Below, in pieces: positions 6,922 through 10,741 of a stretch of 10,741 bases of DNA (its first letter is position 1; each line of letters starts with the position of its first letter). Origin of the DNA: an uncultured Clostridia bacterium (GTDB lineage Bacteria > Bacillota > Clostridia > Oscillospirales > Ruminococcaceae); contig CAMEYZ010000060.1 of NCBI GenBank assembly GCA_945947715.1, positions 1 to 10,741 on the forward strand. Direction: 5' to 3'. A program made the translations under genes and the position numbers. The notes beneath the pieces are model-generated. The model did no database searches, was not told the origin of the DNA, and saw only the letters and a program-made list of their open reading frames with translations.

Positions 6922-8619
6922 TTACAGAGTATTAGCCTCGTCAACAACCTTCTTGATAGCCTCAACAGCATCATCGGGGAGCTTATCATAGCCGCCCTTA
7001 TCTGTTGCGAACTTCTGAACATTTTCAAGACGGCTCTGCATTGCGTTCTTAAGAGCAGCAGCATAGTCCTTGTCGTTCAGGTCAACATTGAAGTCGTTCC
7101 AGTCCATGATCTCGATATCCTCGAAGGGACCCCACTTCTTGAACTCAGCCTTCTTCTCAACGATAGCCTCGAGAATGCCAAGAGTATCAGCGGGCTTAAC
7201 CTTCTTGCCCATGAAGTCGCCTGTGTTGATAACGTAGCAAGCAACGTTCTTCTCCTCAACGAGCTTCTTGAACTTCTCGTAGTCGTTAGCGAGAGGATAG
7301 GTTCTGAAGGGGTTAGCATAGGGTACGATACGGAGAGCGTTCAGGTCAGTTCCTGCCTTAACGCGCTCTGCGGTGGAGGTCTTAGTAGCCAGTGTAGCGC
7401 CCATTACAGAAGCGAGGGAAGCACCCTTAAGCTTGATAACAGGAGGAATTGTAGGATCCTTCATGATCCAGAAGATAGCGTTTACGGGAGCGTCGATCTT
7501 ATCAACACGGTTAGGAGACCAGAGCTTGGACTTGATAGCACGTCCGTTACCGTTTCTGATATCCTCAGTTACGAGCTGAACCTTGCCGTCCTCGTCGAGG
7601 GTAGCGCCGCAGTTCTGAACTGTGAGCAGATACTTGTTATCAGGGCAGCCTGTAGGATAATCGGCTGTCTTATCAAAGTAGGAGGGCTCCAGAGCGATAG
7701 AAGCGCAGGTATCGGTGTTGATGATGAAAGCGTCATCGTGGAGCACCTTGATCTCGTACTTGCCGTTGTGCTTAGCGTGAGTAAGAGTGGACTTACCGGA
7801 GCCGGAAAGACCGTATACGGAAGCAACGAACTTAGAACCGTCGGAGAGAGTATATTCCTTCTGACCGCCGTGGCATGAAGCGTAGCCATTTCTGTTAGCG
7901 AGAGCCCAAGCCATTGTAAGAGTACCCTTCTTGTGCTCGCCGAAATACTTCATACCGAGAATTGCAGCGCAGTTCTGGTCTGTATCGAAGTAGCAGAGAG
8001 TAAGAGGATCGGACAGACAGCTGTAATCAACGTCGGGGTGATTCTGAGGAGTCCACTGAGGATCGGAGAAGATGTAGATGTCAGGCTCCTTTCCGTCGCC
8101 AACAGGCTTGGAATTAGCGTACATCTTAACATACTCGTCGGACTTATACTGGAAGTTGAGCATCCAGTTGTAGAGGATATTCTCCTCGCCCTCGGGGATA
8201 AGCAGGTGAGCCTTTACCATAAACTCGGGATCGAGACCTACGTAGCACTCAGCGTGATAAAGCTTCTTCCAGCGAGTAGAATAGGTTGCGTCGAGAATTA
8301 CCTTGTCGAGCTTAACATCGTCAACGCCGGGCTCGCCCTTGATGCGGCGTGCAGCTGCATAACGGCCTGTAACAGCACCGTCGTTAAAAAGAAGAACCTT
8401 AGCGTCTGCATCGAGACCGATCTCCTCGGCTCTGTAAACAGGCATATCGGTAACGATTGTTCCGGGAGAATTCTTAGCAAGGTTATACGCTTCCTTAAGA
8501 GTATTTACCTTTACGACGTTATTGCCATAGAAAGCGCTTTCGATGATAGCACGGGTCTTAGAAAAACCGACCTTGTCCTTGCCGATTTCACTGATAGGAT
8601 AATTTGCTTTTGTTGACAT
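6922..8619 (-). CDS. pckA: Phosphoenolpyruvate carboxykinase (ATP)
   Basis: A 565-residue enzyme that interconverts oxaloacetate plus ATP with phosphoenolpyruvate plus CO2. In rumen and gut fermenters it often runs in the carboxylating direction toward succinate. The P-loop is GLSGSGKST (270-278) and the second nucleotide/metal motif is HDDAF (294-298), in place of the usual GDDEH. By alignment in my head to the E. coli enzyme, TGR (Arg86), HKKG (Lys231), ASCH (His250), Asp296 and the SPNRV arginine (371) fall where the substrate and manganese ligands belong, so the enzyme should be active. It is somewhat longer than the 530-540 residues usual for the family and belongs to a divergent branch; the TGRSPKDK motif reads TGRYAAARR. 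AAGGAGGG precedes the ATG. It is monocistronic, with its own promoter and terminator. Confidence 0.93.
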   Translation of the reverse strand: MSTKANYPISEIGKDKVGFSKTRAIIESAFYGNNVVKVNTLKEAYNLAKNSPGTIVTDMPVYRAEEIGLDADAKVLLFNDGAVTGRYAAARRIKGEPGVDDVKLDKVILDATYSTRWKKLYHAECYVGLDPEFMVKAHLLIPEGEENILYNWMLNFQYKSDEYVKMYANSKPVGDGKEPDIYIFSDPQWTPQNHPDVDYSCLSDPLTLCYFDTDQNCAAILGMKYFGEHKKGTLTMAWALANRNGYASCHGGQKEYTLSDGSKFVASVYGLSGSGKSTLTHAKHNGKYEIKVLHDDAFIINTDTCASIALEPSYFDKTADYPTGCPDNKYLLTVQNCGATLDEDGKVQLVTEDIRNGNGRAIKSKLWSPNRVDKIDAPVNAIFWIMKDPTIPPVIKLKGASLASVMGATLATKTSTAERVKAGTDLNALRIVPYANPFRTYPLANDYEKFKKLVEEKNVACYVINTGDFMGKKVKPADTLGILEAIVEKKAEFKKWGPFEDIEIMDWNDFNVDLNDKDYAAALKNAMQSRLENVQKFATDKGGYDKLPDDAVEAIKKVVDEANTL

Positions 8620-8747
8620 GGCATTTGCCCTCCTTAAAATATTTTAATGTGGCGAGTGCAGTATTCACAGCAGCATTAACAAGCGGTAATGATCCTGTAA
8701 GACAGTTTATCAACGCTAACCGCACCGCATACACATTATTCTTCTTT

Positions 8748-8776
8748 ATTTTATAATATTCCGCATAAAAAGTCAA
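8748..8776 (-). promoter_or_regulatory. Sigma-A promoter of pckA
   Basis: On the - strand TTGACT (8776-8771), a 17-base spacer and TAAAAT (8753-8748). This predicts a leader of about 120 bases before the pckA start; no clear riboswitch or attenuator was seen in it. Confidence 0.8.
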
Positions 8777-8865
8777 GTCTTTTTTGTGAATTTTATATCA
8801 ATATGTGCTGTCAGTGGCATCAGGCGACTATACCGATATTTTCAAGCTGATACAAAAATGAAATC

Positions 8866-8894
8866 TTGACATATTCGTATTTATGTGATATAAT
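8866..8894 (+). promoter_or_regulatory. Consensus sigma-A promoter of the RelA-like module
   Basis: TTGACA (8866-8871), a 17-base spacer and TATAAT (8889-8894), with TGA directly before the -10 box (extended -10). Both boxes match consensus perfectly. Transcription would start about 35-40 bases before the ATG at 8938, and GGGAG (8927-8931) is the ribosome site. It is divergent from the pckA promoter, with about 90 bases between the two -35 boxes. Confidence 0.93.
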
Positions 8895-8937
8895 TCAAAT
8901 TAAGTAAAATGAACTGCTTTAAAAACGGGAGTGTCTT

Positions 8938-9552
8938 ATGACTAATGGAGTTTTAGAGCTTAACGGCTTGTCCCTGGAGCTTTTAAAGGAATTGTCCTTT
9001 AGGTCATCTCTTGGCATATCGCTGAAAAAGGATCTGCGTTATTTTCCCAAAGACGAACTGCTAAATGAATTGTTTTCAATGACCAAATGGTATGACGGGA
9101 TGAGTATACTGGCTGACATTGCTTTAGATTACCGAGTAAAAAGTAAGGAGTCTATATTAAAAAAATATGCTCGCTATTTTCCCGATAGTCAGGCAAGAAA
9201 AACCTTTAATGACATTCTTGGCTTTCGTGCGTTCTGCGACGATTATAATGATGTTCTTGCTCTCAAGTCGGATAATTTCCGTTTGGCGGATATGTCATGC
9301 GGCAAAGCTAATGACGATGGCTACAGAGGCGTTCATTTATACTTCCAGCTTGATAATTCACACTACCCTATTGAGATACAGTATAATACAATGTACGACC
9401 GTCAGTTAAACAACTGGCTCCATGAATATGTATACAAAAGAGGATATCCTAATACTGTAGGACAGGAGCTTAGGAAAAGCTACGAAAACAGTATGATAAA
9501 AAACGAAAAAGATTTTACGGAGGTGCTAAACAATGTGCTATCTGGTAGCTAA
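8938..9552 (+). CDS. Single-domain RelA/SpoT-like nucleotidyltransferase (small alarmone synthetase or toxSAS type)
   Basis: A 204-residue cytoplasmic protein made of the RelA/SpoT synthetase fold alone, with no hydrolase, TGS or ACT domain. Family motifs appear in order: RVKSKESILKK (66-76), DILGFR (92-97), GYRGVH (128-133, the G-loop with Tyr129), IEIQ with Glu146 as the likely metal-binding catalytic residue, and W-x-H...YK (160-167). Housekeeping enzymes usually have EIQIRT and GY[RQ]S-H; here EIQYNT and GYRGVH suggest altered substrate or regulation. It could make (p)ppGpp. Alternatively, like the toxSAS toxins (FaRel2, PhRel2 and CapRel types), it could pyrophosphorylate the tRNA CCA end. 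The stop codon overlaps the next small gene by 20 bases, as in many toxin-antitoxin pairs. Base use is clearly richer in A+T than the neighbouring pckA, consistent with transfer. Function is inferred. Confidence 0.82.
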   Translation: MTNGVLELNGLSLELLKELSFRSSLGISLKKDLRYFPKDELLNELFSMTKWYDGMSILADIALDYRVKSKESILKKYARYFPDSQARKTFNDILGFRAFCDDYNDVLALKSDNFRLADMSCGKANDDGYRGVHLYFQLDNSHYPIEIQYNTMYDRQLNNWLHEYVYKRGYPNTVGQELRKSYENSMIKNEKDFTEVLNNVLSGS

Positions 9553-9763
9553 GGATACTCAAAAGCGCGGCTGTCTTGCGTTAAAGACCCAACACGGAAG
9601 TCACCTTGTTGATCTAAAAGAAGAACTGGAAAATGTAGTAGGCTACAACGGCATACAGCTGGTGACAATAAGTCGTCCCACTGCATACGGTGAATACGCG
9701 CCCTACACCTTCGCTGATGATGAAGAGGAATTTATTTCACTCGTAAAGGCTATGCGGCAGTAA
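9533..9763 (+). CDS. Small conserved-looking protein overlapping the RelA-like gene; candidate antitoxin
   Basis: A 76-residue soluble protein with no signal peptide or membrane segment. It starts MCYLVAKD and contains LALKTQHGSHLVDLK (15-29), LVTISRPTAYGEYAPY (43-58) and an acidic stretch DDEEEF (62-67). I have seen similar short Firmicutes proteins annotated only as domain of unknown function, but I cannot confirm a family here. Its ATG lies inside the end of the RelA-like gene in another frame, with a strong GGAGG site (9519-9523) 9 bases upstream, so the two are translationally coupled. A terminator follows directly, making a closed two-gene unit. Position, size and acidity suit an antitoxin or a regulatory partner; direct evidence is lacking. 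Confidence 0.8.
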   Translation: MCYLVAKDTQKRGCLALKTQHGSHLVDLKEELENVVGYNGIQLVTISRPTAYGEYAPYTFADDEEEFISLVKAMRQ

Positions 9764-9777
9764 GCTTCAGATGTTTT

Positions 9778-9808
9778 AAAGTACGTTCGTTATCGGACGT
9801 ACTTTTTT
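9778..9808 (+). terminator. Intrinsic terminator of the RelA-like module
   Basis: A 12-bp stem with one G-T pair (9778-9789 with 9794-9805) caps with a 4-base loop and runs into T6 (9803-9808). It ends the two-gene module 15 bases after the stop codon. Confidence 0.93.
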
Positions 9809-9824
9809 ATTGCACCGAATAACC

Positions 9825-9853
9825 TTGATTTATTCCGAAATTTATGATATAAT
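9825..9853 (+). promoter_or_regulatory. Probable sigma-A promoter upstream of the sigma factor gene
   Basis: TTGATT (9825-9830), a 17-base spacer and TATAAT (9848-9853) preceded by TGA (extended -10). It is the only good match found in the region and predicts a leader of about 260 bases. Confidence 0.72.
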
Positions 9854-10120
9854 AAGGAGTACGATGTTTGTATAGATAACTATGTTGATAACATTTAGTA
9901 TATATTTATAAATCTTTTGCAGAGCGTATATAAATATAGCTGAATATTGTGTAAAATTGCTATATTTGCAGGATTGTTTTGTGCATGTATACAAAAAGAA
10001 AATTTGCATGCAACAAAACGAGTAAAAATCGCCACTAATTATATGACAGGTCTTGAAGAGGATCTGGGATATGGATCCTGCCGCGTCTGCAATCAGCGGA
10101 TACGAGGTGATACGATAAAA
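9854..10120 (+). other. Long untranslated leader of the sigma factor gene
   Basis: No gene is supported here. Visible structure includes GATAAC repeated 12 bases apart (9875-9880, 9887-9892) and the small palindrome ATGTTgatAACAT (9882-9894). There is also an imperfect 12-bp inverted repeat (9976-9987 with 10007-10019, one bulged A) around a 19-base loop, and a 6-bp inverted repeat AGGATC/GATCCT (10059-10064, 10074-10079). The open frame continuing upstream from the sigma gene to 9947 has no ribosome site and unlikely protein text. The leader could be an RNA regulator or simply a decayed spacer. Confidence 0.45.
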
Positions 10121-10645
10121 ATGAGCATGGATTTTGCCGACTGTGTCAAAAAAGCACAGCAGGGCGACGCCGACGCTTTCGCCGAACTTTATTCCCTTGT
10201 TTACAAGGATTTGTACAGGATCGCTCTTCTGAACCTGAATAACGAACATGACGCTTCCGATGTGGTTAGTGACGCAGTGCTGGAAGCCTATATGTCCATT
10301 CAAAAGCTCAAAAATGTAAATGCCTTTAAAAGCTGGATGATCGCTATCCTTACTGTAAAGATAAAAAATAAACAGAAGGAGTATATAAAGAACAGAGATC
10401 ACAGTACGGAGCTGGATGAGGCTGCTGAAACGGAATCGGCAGTTGAACCGAACTTCGAGGGCATCGAGGTGATGGAGGGATTTAATAGGCTCAGCGAGGA
10501 AGATCGTCTCATGCTTTCCCTGGATGTTGTTTCAGGCTATAAAAGCGAGGAGATCGCGGGAATGTGCGGCAGTAATGCAAATACTGTGCGCTCCAGGGTC
10601 TCACGAGCAAAAGAAAAGCTGAAGCAGTTTCTTTCGGACAAATAA
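10121..10645 (+). CDS. ECF-type RNA polymerase sigma factor
   Basis: A 174-residue sigma factor of the extracytoplasmic-function size class that would direct RNA polymerase to a small regulon. Region 2 spans about residues 20-85 (AFAELYSLVYKDLYRIA, then DVVSDAVLEAY and the NAFKSWM region that contacts the -10 element). A short acidic linker (97-118) leads to region 4 at about 122-170 (LSEEDRLMLSL, then GYKSEEIAGMCG and NTVRSRVSRAKEKL, the -35 helix-turn-helix). The start at 10121 is chosen because region 2 begins soon after it and GAGGTG lies about 11 bases upstream; an ATG at 10127 is an alternative. The next gene begins 24 bases later and is probably its anti-sigma factor, so the pair is likely autoregulated in an operon. 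Confidence 0.92.
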   Translation: MSMDFADCVKKAQQGDADAFAELYSLVYKDLYRIALLNLNNEHDASDVVSDAVLEAYMSIQKLKNVNAFKSWMIAILTVKIKNKQKEYIKNRDHSTELDEAAETESAVEPNFEGIEVMEGFNRLSEEDRLMLSLDVVSGYKSEEIAGMCGSNANTVRSRVSRAKEKLKQFLSDK

Positions 10646-10669
10646 TTTAGGAAAGGAGGTCGGAAGATA

Positions 10670-10741
10670 ATGAACATGGATTTTGATATTGAATTTGATA
10701 TGGAGCTTAGATCGGAAATTGAAAAAATAGAAGTACCCGAT
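10670..10741 (+). CDS. Start of a gene downstream of the sigma factor, probably its anti-sigma factor (partial)
   Basis: Only 24 codons are present before the window ends. The start is certain: AAAGGAGGT (10652-10660) lies 9 bases before the ATG. The visible N-terminus MNMDFDIEFDMELRSEIEKI is acidic and amphipathic and ends in a VPD motif. Anti-sigma factors encoded after ECF sigma genes in Clostridia often begin in this way, before a single membrane helix. The membrane segment and sensor domain would lie outside the window, so the identity rests on position and this short start. Confidence 0.6.
   Translation, partial: MNMDFDIEFDMELRSEIEKIEVPD

Noticed and set aside
7933..8616. 227-codon open frame on the + strand opposite pckA
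   Set aside because: It is a shadow of pckA, a clear conserved gene on the other strand; no promoter or ribosome site supports it.
9947..10120. In-frame extension of the sigma factor by 58 codons
   Set aside because: No ribosome site before 9947, cysteine-rich text unlike sigma factors, and the sigma region 2 begins soon after the ATG at 10121.
9842..10402. 186-codon open frame on the - strand
   Set aside because: It is antisense to the sigma factor gene and its AT-rich leader, has no ribosome site, and its hydrophobic text reflects AT-rich composition.

Overview
The window looks like a low-to-mid GC Gram-positive Clostridia chromosome, most likely a Ruminococcus-like gut or rumen bacterium. 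The grounds are strong AGGAGG ribosome binding sites, hairpin-plus-T terminators, textbook sigma-A promoters, a family 9 glycoside hydrolase with an N-terminal Ig-like domain, a lipoprotein SGNH esterase and an ATP-type PEP carboxykinase. This placement is inferred from gene content and was not tested by any search.

Layout, left to right. (1) 1-832, + strand: the end of one membrane protein and a complete ABC-2 type permease, closed by a bidirectional terminator. (2) 884-3837, - strand: a two-gene carbohydrate operon, a signal-less GH9-like protein followed by a lipid-anchored SGNH/GDSL hydrolase. The GH9 protein has lost the aspartate that normally acts as catalytic base. (3) 3851-4301: a long AT-rich divergent intergenic region. 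(4) 4302-5693, + strand: a membrane-anchored HtrA serine protease with one PDZ domain, then a second bidirectional terminator. (5) 5818-6567, - strand: a short-chain dehydrogenase with its own promoter. (6) 6687-6858, - strand: a decayed gene fragment with PAS-like and GAF-like pieces in two frames, wedged between the SDR promoter and the pckA terminator. (7) 6922-8619, - strand: pckA, monocistronic with its own promoter and terminator. (8) 8866-9808, + strand: a compact AT-rich module with a consensus promoter, a single-domain RelA/SpoT-like nucleotidyltransferase, an overlapping 76-codon gene and a terminator. It has the layout of a toxic small alarmone synthetase toxin-antitoxin pair. (9) 9825-10741, + strand: a long leader, an ECF-type sigma factor and the start of the next gene, probably its anti-sigma factor.

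Most units stand alone, each with its own promoter or terminator. Functional coupling is visible in three places: GH9 with SGNH esterase (glycan handling), the RelA-like gene with its overlapping partner (candidate toxin-antitoxin or defence module), and the sigma factor with the gene after it. The two items most worth testing are the RelA-like pair and the GH9-like protein with the altered active site. No tRNA, rRNA, CRISPR array, insertion sequence or replication origin was recognised.
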